The notes below the pieces were generated by a model. The model was not told the origin of the DNA. It saw nothing but the letters and a program-made list of their open reading frames with translations, and searched no databases. From positions 1 through 57,086 of IMG/VR virus record IMGVR_UViG_3300030328_001660: a DNA stretch of 57,086 nt, one strand, 5' to 3'. Below, piece after piece: positions 42,688 through 51,669 of this stretch (within the stretch, counting starts at the first letter, position 1; the number at the start of each line of letters is the position of its first letter). This DNA is from a virus. The position numbers were made by a program, and so were the translations under genes.

Positions 42688-45128
42688 TCTGGCATACGCT
42701 TTCTGAAGAAGAAAAAGATATTCGAGTTAATTCTCAATTAGCTTTTGAAGAAAAGATGTTAGACTACGGTAGAGAAAAATACTGGCGAGAATATAATCGG
42801 TCCCCAGATGAGGGCATACCGGAACAAGAGCTGATAGATACTTCCGTTAAAGAACTAACTGAACTCTATCAAGACTGGATAGACAAAGTATGTAGCTCAC
42901 CTCGCTGTCCCAAGTGGATCTATCCTCTAATAGAATTAGGTGCTAAGAAAATGGCTGACGTTACGTTACGTTCTGTCATTAGGAATTGGTTTTCTAGTTC
43001 TTATTGGGGGTACAACTGGCAATCAAATCAAATAGTTCCTCCATTAGCCCAGAGTGTCTCTAGTCAGATAGCTCAAGACGCATTGGACATTATAAATTTT
43101 CAACGGGCTAAAGATAACAACAGAGAAGACTGGCTAAAGCAATCTAAGTTTGTAAAGAACTGGACCACAAAAAGATGCAAGGCTTTTTCGCAGAAGCTAG
43201 AAGAAAATACTGAGATATCTTTAAAAAACAAACGTGACTTCGGTCACAATATGTTGCGCATAGCTGCCTCGTCTAATGTAATTCGGCTAGTGACGCACAA
43301 AACAAAGAGAGGAAACCTTTACCGAAACTTATTAACGGTAGAGTTCCATCCCTCTGTGTTAAAAGAACTGCACAACAGACATGAGTTTCTTCAGAACAGT
43401 GCTCTAATCTATAGACCTATGATCTCAAGGCCAGTAAGCCATACAAAAGAATACTCAGGCGGGTATATTACTTCGTCAATTAGAAAACCTGTAGTTCAAA
43501 GATACAAATCAAATTTCTTTAGCGATCATACAATTAAACAAAAGTTTTCAGAGCCTTCCAAGGTTGTGCTTGATGGTTTAAATACCATGATGGATACAGA
43601 GTGGTGCGTCAATGAGAAAACTTATGATGTAATGAAGAATTTGTTTGAGAATAATACAGGGCTAGCTAACTTACCTTACTATTCTTTTGAAGAGTTCATG
43701 TATAACGAGCCGTACCCTAAAGACGGAACTAAAGAAGAGAAGGCTATATGGTGTCAGAAGAAAGAAGAAGCTTGGGGTAAGTGGTATAAACAAGAACAAT
43801 CAAGAGGTAGAATGCTGGTTAGATTACAGCTAGCAAAAGATTTAATAGAGTGTGGTTGGTTCTACCATGTCTATACTTGTGACTTCCGTGGCCGTGCTTA
43901 TACAACCTGCGAATTGCTTTCTCCCCAGTCATCTGATACAGACAGAGGATTGATAAAGTTAAAGAACAAAAGAAAGTTAACAGAACGAGGTAGGTACTGG
44001 CAGAAGATTAACTTAGCTAACCTTTTTGATCAAGACAAAATTACTTTTGAAGAAAGAGTGCAGTGGGTAGAGGATAACTGGGATATGTTTGTGCGTATTT
44101 CAAAGGACCCTTATAGTAATAAGGAGTGGATTGATGAAGCCCCAAAGAAAAACAAATCTTTTCAGAGACTATCAGCAATCTTCGACATTACTAGGACTGA
44201 TGGCTATAGTGATATACCTATTAACGTCGATGGTAAATGCAATGGCAATCAGCATTGGTCTGCTATTATGGGAGATAGTAGCATTGCCAAATTAACAGGA
44301 GTCATCCCCTCAGATACTCCGCTTGATTTGTATCAGCATGTTGCGGATAGCACTACCACTCACTGTAAGAAGTTTATAGAAGAAAACTCTTGGTACAAAA
44401 AGTTCCTTAAGTATTGGACAGGAAGAATAGAACGCAAGGTAACTAAGCGTAGTACAATGTGCGAGCCTTATGGCATAACCTTCTACGGAATACAAAGATA
44501 TATAAAAGAAGAAGGACACCTTGACTGGGTGCCAAGAGAACAACGAGGCGGTGCTATAGTTGAGCTTGCCCGTGCTATAAAAGCAAGCCTAGATATATCC
44601 TTGGGAGAACCAAATAAAGGCAAACAATATCTTAAGGATATAGTAGAGGAAGCAAACAAGGTTAATGTACACGTTACTTGGACGACCCCAAGCGGATTCA
44701 AGGTAGTACATTACTATAACAAGCAACAAAAGAAAAGATCTTTAGCTGCTTTGTTTAATAAAAAAGAGTTAGTCTTTTACGTAAGAACAAAAGATGTTAA
44801 CCCTAGAGAAGCTTTGCAAGCTATCTCTCCTAATTTTATACACAGTTTAGATGCTGCTCATATGTTTTTAACTATCGACATGATCAGTAAGTTGTATGGG
44901 ATTATAGATTTGTGCATGATACACGACTCTTACGGTTGTCATGCTAACGATATGGATATTATGAGAGACTGTCTTCGTCATACATTTGTAGATATTCACG
45001 CAGAGAATCAACTGGAAAACTTTAAGATCCAACTTGAAAATCAGTTGGGAATTAGCTTGCCTTCTGTTCCAGAACGTGGTAAACTAGATATAGGTTCAGT
45101 CTTAAGTTCAGAATACTTTTTTGCGTGA
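42684..45128 (+). CDS. T7-type single-subunit DNA-directed RNA polymerase
   Basis: 814 residues if the TTG at 42684 is the start: GGAGGA lies at 42674-42679 and the TTGA overlap couples it to the previous gene. A TTG at 42672 is the alternative. Motifs: D400-F-R-G-R404; motif A Asp516 in VDGKCNGNQHWSAIM; motif B R-x3-K-x7-YG in RKVTKRSTMCEPYG; SPNFIHSLDAAH; motif C with Asp748 in MIHDSYG. Length approaches T7 polymerase (883). It should transcribe replication and virion genes from phage promoters, which I could not identify. Confidence 0.95.
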   Translation: MIWHTLSEEEKDIRVNSQLAFEEKMLDYGREKYWREYNRSPDEGIPEQELIDTSVKELTELYQDWIDKVCSSPRCPKWIYPLIELGAKKMADVTLRSVIRNWFSSSYWGYNWQSNQIVPPLAQSVSSQIAQDALDIINFQRAKDNNREDWLKQSKFVKNWTTKRCKAFSQKLEENTEISLKNKRDFGHNMLRIAASSNVIRLVTHKTKRGNLYRNLLTVEFHPSVLKELHNRHEFLQNSALIYRPMISRPVSHTKEYSGGYITSSIRKPVVQRYKSNFFSDHTIKQKFSEPSKVVLDGLNTMMDTEWCVNEKTYDVMKNLFENNTGLANLPYYSFEEFMYNEPYPKDGTKEEKAIWCQKKEEAWGKWYKQEQSRGRMLVRLQLAKDLIECGWFYHVYTCDFRGRAYTTCELLSPQSSDTDRGLIKLKNKRKLTERGRYWQKINLANLFDQDKITFEERVQWVEDNWDMFVRISKDPYSNKEWIDEAPKKNKSFQRLSAIFDITRTDGYSDIPINVDGKCNGNQHWSAIMGDSSIAKLTGVIPSDTPLDLYQHVADSTTTHCKKFIEENSWYKKFLKYWTGRIERKVTKRSTMCEPYGITFYGIQRYIKEEGHLDWVPREQRGGAIVELARAIKASLDISLGEPNKGKQYLKDIVEEANKVNVHVTWTTPSGFKVVHYYNKQQKKRSLAALFNKKELVFYVRTKDVNPREALQAISPNFIHSLDAAHMFLTIDMISKLYGIIDLCMIHDSYGCHANDMDIMRDCLRHTFVDIHAENQLENFKIQLENQLGISLPSVPERGKLDIGSVLSSEYFFA

Positions 45129-45135
45129 GGTAACT

Positions 45136-45363
45136 ATGTTACAAATTGGAATAGAAAGTGAGGCAGACATGGATTTTGCAATTCAACACACTGTCAAGGT
45201 AGCAAAGTCAGACAAGCTAGTAACTAAAAGCTTGACTGTATCTTTCAACAGCGAGGGAATGATGGATATCTTTATGAATAATTTGTTTACGGTTTTTGAA
45301 AAAGAAAACATTCCCGATGATAGCGGGCTACACTTACATTTAATATTACCGGAGGATTGTTAA
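45136..45363 (+). CDS. Small hypothetical protein
   Basis: 75 residues from ATG 45136 with GAGG upstream; a TTG at 45121 is possible. Acidic. Ends with TAATG overlap into the phosphoesterase gene. Confidence 0.6.
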   Translation: MLQIGIESEADMDFAIQHTVKVAKSDKLVTKSLTVSFNSEGMMDIFMNNLFTVFEKENIPDDSGLHLHLILPEDC

Positions 45364-46028
45364 TGAGTAGGGTATTGGTTATTGGTGACTTACATCTTCC
45401 TGCTGAACGTCCAGACTATTTAGACTTCTGCAAAAAGATTAAGAAGAAATACAAAACAGACTCGGTTGTTTTTATTGGTGATGTTATAGATCACCATAGC
45501 ATATCGTTTCACAACAAACATCCCGAAGAAGACTCAGCTGTAGCAGAGTATCACAGGGTTCAAAAGGCATTAAAGAATTGGAAGAAAGCTTTTCCAATAG
45601 CGAAGGTTTGCATAGGCAACCATGACGAAAGAATCCAAAGGCTAAGTGCTAGCGTTGGTATACCTTCTATGTATATGAAACCTTACAAGGAAATATACAG
45701 CACACCGGGATGGGAGTGGGACTATACACATATAGTGGAAGATGTCATGTACACACACGGCACTGGAAACTCTTCCTCGGCTATTGTGCCTGCTTTAAAT
45801 ACAGCTAAGGCGGCAATGGTAAGTGTTGTTAGTGGTCACATTCACTCGGCTGCTGCAATTGCGTGGGCTAAGGGACCGAACAACTCAAAGATTTTTGGAT
45901 TTAATGTACCTTGTGGGGTTGACGAGTCCCACAAAATGATGTATTATGGTAAGAACTTCCTACGTAAGCCAGTCAACGGGGCTGGAGTAGTAATAGATGG
46001 ACATCCTTTTATGGAGATTATGGATTAA
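45363..46028 (+). CDS. Calcineurin-like metallophosphoesterase
   Basis: 221 residues from ATG 45363. The five metal-binding blocks are present: GDLHLP (Asp9, His11), FIGDVIDHHS, GNHDE, a lone H in TPGWEWDYTHIV/THGTG, and SGHIHSA. It may act as a phosphodiesterase or nuclease; many T7-like marine phages carry such a gene among replication genes. The substrate is unknown. Confidence 0.88.
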   Translation: MSRVLVIGDLHLPAERPDYLDFCKKIKKKYKTDSVVFIGDVIDHHSISFHNKHPEEDSAVAEYHRVQKALKNWKKAFPIAKVCIGNHDERIQRLSASVGIPSMYMKPYKEIYSTPGWEWDYTHIVEDVMYTHGTGNSSSAIVPALNTAKAAMVSVVSGHIHSAAAIAWAKGPNNSKIFGFNVPCGVDESHKMMYYGKNFLRKPVNGAGVVIDGHPFMEIMD

Positions 46029-46210
46029 TGGAAACAGTAGAGCAACCAACAGAGAGTGAAGATCGAATTTGGGTTCCTTATGAAGAGCTAAAGAAGTATT
46101 TAGAATCATTAGGAGCAACCCTTAGACAAATGTCAGATAGTATTGAAATGTCTTTGGGTATGATTGAAGAGAACGCGAGAAGTTTAAATGATAACAAAGG
46201 AGATAACTAA
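46028..46210 (+). CDS. Small acidic coiled-coil-like protein
   Basis: 60 residues, coupled at both ends (TAATG). Likely one helix (YEELKKYLESLGATLRQMSDSIEMSLGMIEENARSL). No family recognised. Confidence 0.6.
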   Translation: METVEQPTESEDRIWVPYEELKKYLESLGATLRQMSDSIEMSLGMIEENARSLNDNKGDN

Positions 46211-46737
46211 TGGATAAGATTCCAGCATTTACAACTGAAACTGTTAACGTGGTTTGGTCACACCTTCATGCACCTGACGATAAGTTTGGTGAAGATTCGG
46301 CTAACCACAACATTACCATTGAAGTCGATGATGACCTTGCCGCTGTCCTAGACGGGATTAAGGCCAAGGCAAATGCGACAAAGATCAATGGTATGCGTGT
46401 CGATGATGAAGGTCGAAACCTTCTTAAGGTAAAGTCAAAGGCATTCGTTAAGAAGAATGTACACACTTTCCCTTGTCGTGACGCAGAGACCAAGCGAACT
46501 GATGCCGTACCTTTTGGCGGCGACACGGTTCGGCTTCGTCTGTCGCCTGCTGTTCTAAGCAGAGACAACTCTCTCAGTTTTTACTTGAATGGTTGTCAGA
46601 TTATCACCAAGGAAGTGCGTGATACTGGCGGCTTTGAAGCGACTGATGGGTTCAGCGGCGGGGATTATATCCCTCCAACTGAACAGCCTGTCACCAGTGG
46701 TGGAGATGGTGAAGGAAATTCGGACATTCCCTTCTAA
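46210..46737 (+). CDS. Single-stranded DNA-binding protein (gp2.5-like)
   Basis: 175 residues. An OB-fold-type beta pattern ends in GDTVRLRLSPAVLS...SFYLNGCQIITK, as in T7 gp2.5-like proteins, followed by a Gly/acidic tail. The last residues are SDIPF, closely resembling the DDIPF tip that bacterial SSB uses to recruit partners. It sits between the phosphoesterase and the resolvase in the replication operon. Shorter than T7 gp2.5 (232). Confidence 0.75.
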   Translation: MDKIPAFTTETVNVVWSHLHAPDDKFGEDSANHNITIEVDDDLAAVLDGIKAKANATKINGMRVDDEGRNLLKVKSKAFVKKNVHTFPCRDAETKRTDAVPFGGDTVRLRLSPAVLSRDNSLSFYLNGCQIITKEVRDTGGFEATDGFSGGDYIPPTEQPVTSGGDGEGNSDIPF

Positions 46738-47114
46738 TGCCCGAGTGGTTGTTCCCCATTAGTCCGGTCGCAGCAAGTAGGCCCCGTGTTTCACGGCGCG
46801 GGGCTTACTTCGCTGGTCCGTACAAAAAATTTAGGACAGAGATGAGGTCTCTAGTTCCTATCGTTCTTGGAGAAAGCTGGGTTCCTTTGGAAGGTAGCTT
46901 GAAAGTTGATCTAGAGTTTTACGTAAAGCAGCCAAAGACAACTAAACTTCCTCAACCCAGAGCTGACATAGACAACTACATTAAATCTATTTTTGATTGT
47001 TGTAACCAAAAACTTTGGATAGACGATGCTCAAATACATTCAGTGTACGCGACAAAACAATGGGCCTCCAAAGGAAAGGACGGCTACTTTATCATAGGAG
47101 TAGATAAGCTATGA
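46737..47114 (+). CDS. RusA-family Holliday junction resolvase
   Basis: 125 residues, TAATG start. SRPRVSRRGAYFAGPYKKF at the N-terminus, then the conserved acidic core PRADIDNYIKSIFDCC...WIDDAQIH, match RusA dimeric endonucleases (three essential Asp). It occupies the place of T7 gp3 endonuclease I and would resolve branched DNA before packaging. Confidence 0.85.
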   Translation: MPEWLFPISPVAASRPRVSRRGAYFAGPYKKFRTEMRSLVPIVLGESWVPLEGSLKVDLEFYVKQPKTTKLPQPRADIDNYIKSIFDCCNQKLWIDDAQIHSVYATKQWASKGKDGYFIIGVDKL

Positions 47115-47488
47115 GATATTTACTAGCCTTCTTATTACTAGCGGGATGTCAGACTATCCCAAAAGTACCGGGCAGTACAGAAATCCTGACGACTGCGTTG
47201 AATCAAGAGTCTTCCTCTTGCAATCCAATGCTGGGACTATTAGGAGGGGTGTGCTGTTTGGGTGGCATGATCATGCTAGTTGTGTCGAGAGGACAAATGG
47301 GTTGGAGACCCCTTATCGGCGGGATTGTATTCATCCTAATCAATTATGCCCTAGCAATGTATGCACACTGGTTCTTTATTCCAGTAGCAATATCCACGGG
47401 AGTGATTGGCTTGGCTTATACCACCCGAATAGTTATCAAAATTCTAAAGAACAAAGAACTAAAGGAGTTAAAACTATGGAACTCTTAA
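47111..47488 (+). CDS. Membrane lipoprotein of unknown function
   Basis: 125 residues. The N-terminus MRYLLAFLLLAGC is a lipoprotein signal with lipobox LAGC (Cys13). Three further membrane segments follow (about 42-60, 67-83, 89-108) and a Lys-rich tail. Lipobox plus multiple membrane passes is unusual. A role in lysis (o-spanin-like) or superinfection exclusion is possible. Confidence 0.65.
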   Translation: MRYLLAFLLLAGCQTIPKVPGSTEILTTALNQESSSCNPMLGLLGGVCCLGGMIMLVVSRGQMGWRPLIGGIVFILINYALAMYAHWFFIPVAISTGVIGLAYTTRIVIKILKNKELKELKLWNS

Positions 47489-47604
47489 CAGCAAACATTC
47501 TGGGTACAATCTTTTATACCCTCGTAGTCTTCGGACTTGGTGCTCTTAGTGGCAAGAAGATTTGGTATTGGGTAAGAGCATTCTTCCCTTGGAATAGAAA
47601 GTAG
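47476..47604 (+). CDS. Small single-pass membrane protein
   Basis: 42 residues; ATG 47476 with AAAGGAG at ideal spacing, overlapping the end of the lipoprotein gene by 13 bases. One membrane segment (ANILGTIFYTLVVFGLGAL) then a basic aromatic tail (KKIWYWVRAFFPWNRK). Possibly a partner of the lipoprotein or a small holin-like protein. Confidence 0.6.
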   Translation: MELLTANILGTIFYTLVVFGLGALSGKKIWYWVRAFFPWNRK

Positions 47605-47609
47605 AACAA

Positions 47610-49328
47610 ATGGCAAAGATGATTTCGAGAGAACAGTGTCCCTCCTGTGCTAAACGCGGGAGGGATACTTCTTGTGACAACCTAGTAGTATTCGAGAATA
47701 ACACTTCTCATTGTTTTAGTTGCGGATATCATAAAGGAGATTCAAATATGCAGGAAACACGCAGCGTAAGTTCAGCTAATACTTCCCCCAACTTTGTTGA
47801 CGGTAAGGTAGAAGCTTTGGGAGATAGAAAGCTAACCGAAAAGACGGCAAGGTTTTATAATTACCAAGTAATTCATAAGTCAGGAGAAAGAGTAGAGATT
47901 GCTTCGTTTTATAGGGAAGGTTCGGTTGTCGGACAAAAACTTCGTGGCCCTAACAAAGCTTTTCAATGGAGAGGAGAGGCCAGTAAGTCTCAACTCTGGG
48001 GCCAACATCTTTGGAAATCCAAGGGAGGCAAGCGTCTTGTTATTACTGAAGGCGAGATTGACTGTATGTCTGTGGCTCAGCTACTTGATTGTAAGTGGCC
48101 GGTCGTATCCTTACCAAACGGTGCAGCGGGTGCTGCTCGATCCATTAAGGATAACCTTGAATTTGTTACTAGCTATGATGAAGTTGTTCTTATGTTTGAT
48201 ATGGATGAAGCAGGACAAGATGCAGTTAAGGCCGTAGCTGATCTACTTCCTCCGGGCAAATGCAAGGTTGCTACGCTTCCTTACAAGGACCCAAACGAGT
48301 GTCTTCTAAAGGGTCAGGGCAAGGCTATTGTCCAAGCCATGTGGGAAGCCACGCTTTATTCACCAGACGAAATTGTCCATGTCTCTAATATCCAGAACGA
48401 TAATAACATGGATGACGTTCGTGTCTACCCATTCCCGTTTGATGGACTATCAGAGTTCCTTCTCGGGCAAAGGTCTGGCGAGATTACCTTATGGGCCTCA
48501 GGTACTGGGTCAGGTAAGTCTACCCTTCTTCGGGAAGTTATTTACCACCACCTAGACGAAGGCCGAAGCGTTGGTGCTATTATGCTTGAGGAATCTCCTC
48601 AGGAAACTATCGATGACATCGTTTCTCTTATGCTTAACAAGCCAGTAAGGGCAATCAGGGCAAAGAAGATGATGAATAAACTCCGAGAAGAATTAGGTAA
48701 GGAACCTATTGACATCTCTGTTATTGATGACCTTACTGATGAGGAGTATGCAGAAGCTAGAAAGCAACTGGCTGGCACAAACTTATACATTTATGATCAC
48801 CTTGGAAACAGCGGACTTCAAAATCTGTGTGCTCGTATTGAGTTCATGGCCGTATCTCTCGGTGTAGATGTTATCGTGCTTGACCACATTACCGCCGCAG
48901 CAGCTGGCCTACTGACTACGGACAATGACTTTGAAGGAGGTAGCTCAGAAAGACTTCTTATTGACAATATTATGAAGGAACTCAGAGCACTCGTATCTAG
49001 AACAGGAGTTAGAATTGATGTCGTATCTCAACTTAAGAAGACGCAAAAGGCTTACGAAGAAGGAGACCGAATCACTCTACAAGACCTTCGTGGTTCTGGC
49101 TCTCTCGCTTCAGTGCCTAACACTGTTATTGCTTTGGAACGAGATAGACAAAATCCAGACAATCGTATTGCGAACACTACAATTGTTAGAGTCCTAAAGA
49201 ACAGGCTTACTGGCAAGTCTGGTATTGCTTCTTGTCTATACTATGACCACGGAACTGGCCGTATGCAAGAGCTTGACTTCGGGATTGATGACGAAGGTAA
49301 TGTCATAAACGATTGGGATGAAGTATGA
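47610..49328 (+). CDS. Primase-helicase (gp4-like)
   Basis: 572 residues. An N-terminal zinc finger (C10, C13, C35, C38) for template reading; TOPRIM primase core with VITEGEIDCMSVA and LMFDMDEAGQDA; C-terminal DnaB-type helicase with Walker A ASGTGSGKST at 296-305, DVIVLDHI as Walker B, and SQLKKT near the end. Layout and length match T7 gp4A (566). It primes and unwinds at the fork with the polymerase two genes downstream. Stop overlaps the next start (ATGA). Confidence 0.95.
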   Translation: MAKMISREQCPSCAKRGRDTSCDNLVVFENNTSHCFSCGYHKGDSNMQETRSVSSANTSPNFVDGKVEALGDRKLTEKTARFYNYQVIHKSGERVEIASFYREGSVVGQKLRGPNKAFQWRGEASKSQLWGQHLWKSKGGKRLVITEGEIDCMSVAQLLDCKWPVVSLPNGAAGAARSIKDNLEFVTSYDEVVLMFDMDEAGQDAVKAVADLLPPGKCKVATLPYKDPNECLLKGQGKAIVQAMWEATLYSPDEIVHVSNIQNDNNMDDVRVYPFPFDGLSEFLLGQRSGEITLWASGTGSGKSTLLREVIYHHLDEGRSVGAIMLEESPQETIDDIVSLMLNKPVRAIRAKKMMNKLREELGKEPIDISVIDDLTDEEYAEARKQLAGTNLYIYDHLGNSGLQNLCARIEFMAVSLGVDVIVLDHITAAAAGLLTTDNDFEGGSSERLLIDNIMKELRALVSRTGVRIDVVSQLKKTQKAYEEGDRITLQDLRGSGSLASVPNTVIALERDRQNPDNRIANTTIVRVLKNRLTGKSGIASCLYYDHGTGRMQELDFGIDDEGNVINDWDEV

Positions 49329-49969
49329 TTGCAGTAGTGGGCGGTGGCCGTTGCGGTAGTAGCCTAATGATGCAGACTCTGAGCCTGCTGGGTGTCCCCT
49401 TATTGGGGAACCCGGCGGCTCGGACGACGCATCAACTGTGGCAAGCTTACCAAGAAAACTCCGGGGAAATTTTAAATGATCTCCCGATGTCTAAGAATCC
49501 CAAAGGCTACTATGAAATATCATTAAATAAAATAGATGAAATCGTTACCGGGAAAGATAAGAATCTTTATGAAGGTGAAGCCGTTAAGTTTACAACCCCA
49601 GATATCATCGACATTGATCCTGAAAAAATTGAATCAGTTATTTATTGCCGACGCAGAAACATTAGGAAAGCCGCAAAAAGCATGGCCTTACTTGCTCGCC
49701 AAGATTATGAGTACGGTAGAGACAACGACCTAAAGTTTTGTTTCTCTTCTATATACCCTGCGTTCAAAATAAAAGATTGGGAGAAACATATGATCTTATT
49801 TAACGAACGAGTAACAGACTGGCTAAGCAAAATCAAAAAACCCTTTGTTGAAATTTGGTTTGAGGATATGACAAGAAATCCCGAACCAATTATACAACAC
49901 CTTGGGGACTTTTTAAATTTAGATAACCCCGACATATCAGAAGCCCTGAAGAACGTGGAAAAAAGATGA
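49325..49969 (+). CDS. Sulfotransferase-like P-loop protein
   Basis: 214 residues. VVGGGRCGSSLMMQTLSLLGVPLLG at the N-terminus is the PAPS 5'-phosphosulfate loop pattern of sulfotransferases (G-x-x-R-S/C-G-T/S-S). VIYCRRRN holds the 3'-phosphate-binding Arg region, and EIWFEDMTRNPEPIIQHLGDFLNL is the typical C-terminal block. It would transfer sulfate to a sugar or other acceptor; the target is unknown. It is coupled on both sides (ATGA) and inserted between helicase and DNA polymerase. Confidence 0.75.
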   Translation: MIAVVGGGRCGSSLMMQTLSLLGVPLLGNPAARTTHQLWQAYQENSGEILNDLPMSKNPKGYYEISLNKIDEIVTGKDKNLYEGEAVKFTTPDIIDIDPEKIESVIYCRRRNIRKAAKSMALLARQDYEYGRDNDLKFCFSSIYPAFKIKDWEKHMILFNERVTDWLSKIKKPFVEIWFEDMTRNPEPIIQHLGDFLNLDNPDISEALKNVEKR

Positions 49970-51669
49970 GACTTGTTTTCGACATTGAAGCAAATGGACT
50001 ATCAGAAGTAACTTTAGTTGGACCAAAGAAAAAGATTAGCCCCGAGGCAGATACTATTTGGTGTTTGTGTGTTATTGATATAGACACAGGCAAAGAATAC
50101 TCTTATGGTCCGGGCGAAATCTCGGAGGGAGTAAAGCTCCTTAACAAGGCAACGCTTTTGATTGGGCATAATATTATTGGCTATGATATTCCTATGCTTG
50201 AAAGAGTTCACGGTAAGATCTCAGACTGTAAAATCTTTGATACACTGATTGCATCCCGACTTAAGTATCCCGACAGAGATAACCACCCCTTCGGTGGTAA
50301 CTCTCTTAGGAGTTGGGGTATTCATCTTGGTTGCTTTAAGGATGATTACGATAAAGGCTTTGACTCTTATTGCAAAGAGATGTTATCTTATTGTAAACAA
50401 GACGTAGAAGTAACGCTAAGAGTTTACGAAGCACTAAAGAATGTAGAAGAAGAAATGTCCTTGCCCTTTGCTATTGAGCACGCTATCGCAAAGATCATTG
50501 CAGAACAAACCGATAACGGCATGGGCTTTGATTTGCAAGGTGCTCACGACTTAGAGCAAGAACTTATTATGGAGAGGGTTACTATTGAAGATGAGTTCAA
50601 TACTTTGTTTCCTCCGATAGTAGAAAAAAGATTTCACAAAACAACAGGCAAGCCTCTGAAGGATAAGATAACATACTTCAACCCCGGATCTAGAAAGATG
50701 ATCGCTGAAAGACTTGGGGAAAAGTATGGGTGGATTCCTCCCAAGACAGACAAAGGAAATGCAAAAGTAGACGAGGCTGTTCTGAAAGAATTAAAGTATC
50801 CAGAAGCAGAAAAACTAATTGAGTATTTCTATATTATTAAGCTGCTTGGTTTCATTCGAGACTGGATTACTCGGGCAGTAAACAGCCGGGATGGTAGGAT
50901 TCATTGTAGTATTAATACTCAGGGTGCTGTATCAGGTCGTATGACTTGCAGCCAGCCAAATCTACAACAAGTCTCAAGTGATCCAAGAGCACGCAGTCTA
51001 TTCAAACCAAGGGATGGCTGGGTTCAAGTTGGTATTGATGCCTCTGGGTTAGAAGCTAGGCTGCTTGCCAGCCGTATGGCTAAATATGATGATGGTTCCT
51101 TTGGTGAGGTAGTTCTCAACGGTGACATCCACTCAGCAAACCAAGAAGCCGCTGGATTACCAACAAGAGATTCAGCAAAGACCTTCTTCTTCGCCCTTAT
51201 TTATGGGGCAGGGGACGGTAAGATAGGTAGTATTGTAGGTAAGGGCGCAAAAGCGGGTAAGGAAGTAAAAGAAACCTTCTTCAAGAAGATGCCAGCATTA
51301 AAGAAAGTACTTGACAATTGTCATTTCCAGATTGCAAAGAAAGGTACTGTCACTCTCCTCGATAATAGAGAAGTGCCTTGCCGTGCCAAGCATAAGGCAC
51401 TCAATGTCCAGATCCAAGGCGATGGTGCTATCCTTATGAAGGTAGCCCAAGCAATTTTCAGAAAGAAACTAGAAGCCAAGTATCCTGAGCAGTACTCATT
51501 TATGATGACAGTCCATGATGAATGGCAAGTAGAATGTGACCCTGTAATTGCAGAAGATGTTGGTGCGCTGGGGTGCAAATCCATTGAAGAAGCAGCAGTG
51601 TTTTTAAATTGTAGAATTAAAATGGAAGGGAATGCAATCATTGGTTTTAATTGGAAGGAATGCCATTGA
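49966..51669 (+). CDS. DNA polymerase, family A (gp5-like)
   Basis: 567 residues. The 3'-5' exonuclease has FDIEANGL (Asp6, Glu8), LIGHNIIGYDIPML and YCKQDVEVT. Polymerase motif A is VGIDASGLEARLLA with Asp358, motif B is RDSAKTFFFALIYGAG, and motif C is VHDEWQVE with Asp518. SGRMTCSQPNLQQ precedes motif A as usual. It is about 140 residues shorter than T7 gp5. Replicates the genome. Confidence 0.95.
   Translation: MRLVFDIEANGLSEVTLVGPKKKISPEADTIWCLCVIDIDTGKEYSYGPGEISEGVKLLNKATLLIGHNIIGYDIPMLERVHGKISDCKIFDTLIASRLKYPDRDNHPFGGNSLRSWGIHLGCFKDDYDKGFDSYCKEMLSYCKQDVEVTLRVYEALKNVEEEMSLPFAIEHAIAKIIAEQTDNGMGFDLQGAHDLEQELIMERVTIEDEFNTLFPPIVEKRFHKTTGKPLKDKITYFNPGSRKMIAERLGEKYGWIPPKTDKGNAKVDEAVLKELKYPEAEKLIEYFYIIKLLGFIRDWITRAVNSRDGRIHCSINTQGAVSGRMTCSQPNLQQVSSDPRARSLFKPRDGWVQVGIDASGLEARLLASRMAKYDDGSFGEVVLNGDIHSANQEAAGLPTRDSAKTFFFALIYGAGDGKIGSIVGKGAKAGKEVKETFFKKMPALKKVLDNCHFQIAKKGTVTLLDNREVPCRAKHKALNVQIQGDGAILMKVAQAIFRKKLEAKYPEQYSFMMTVHDEWQVECDPVIAEDVGALGCKSIEEAAVFLNCRIKMEGNAIIGFNWKECH

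Noticed and set aside
47146-47475. Upstream extension of the 42-aa membrane gene (152 codons)
   Set aside because: It has no ribosome site, it overlaps the lipoprotein gene in another frame, and its composition is unlike a protein. Only the part from 47476 is kept.
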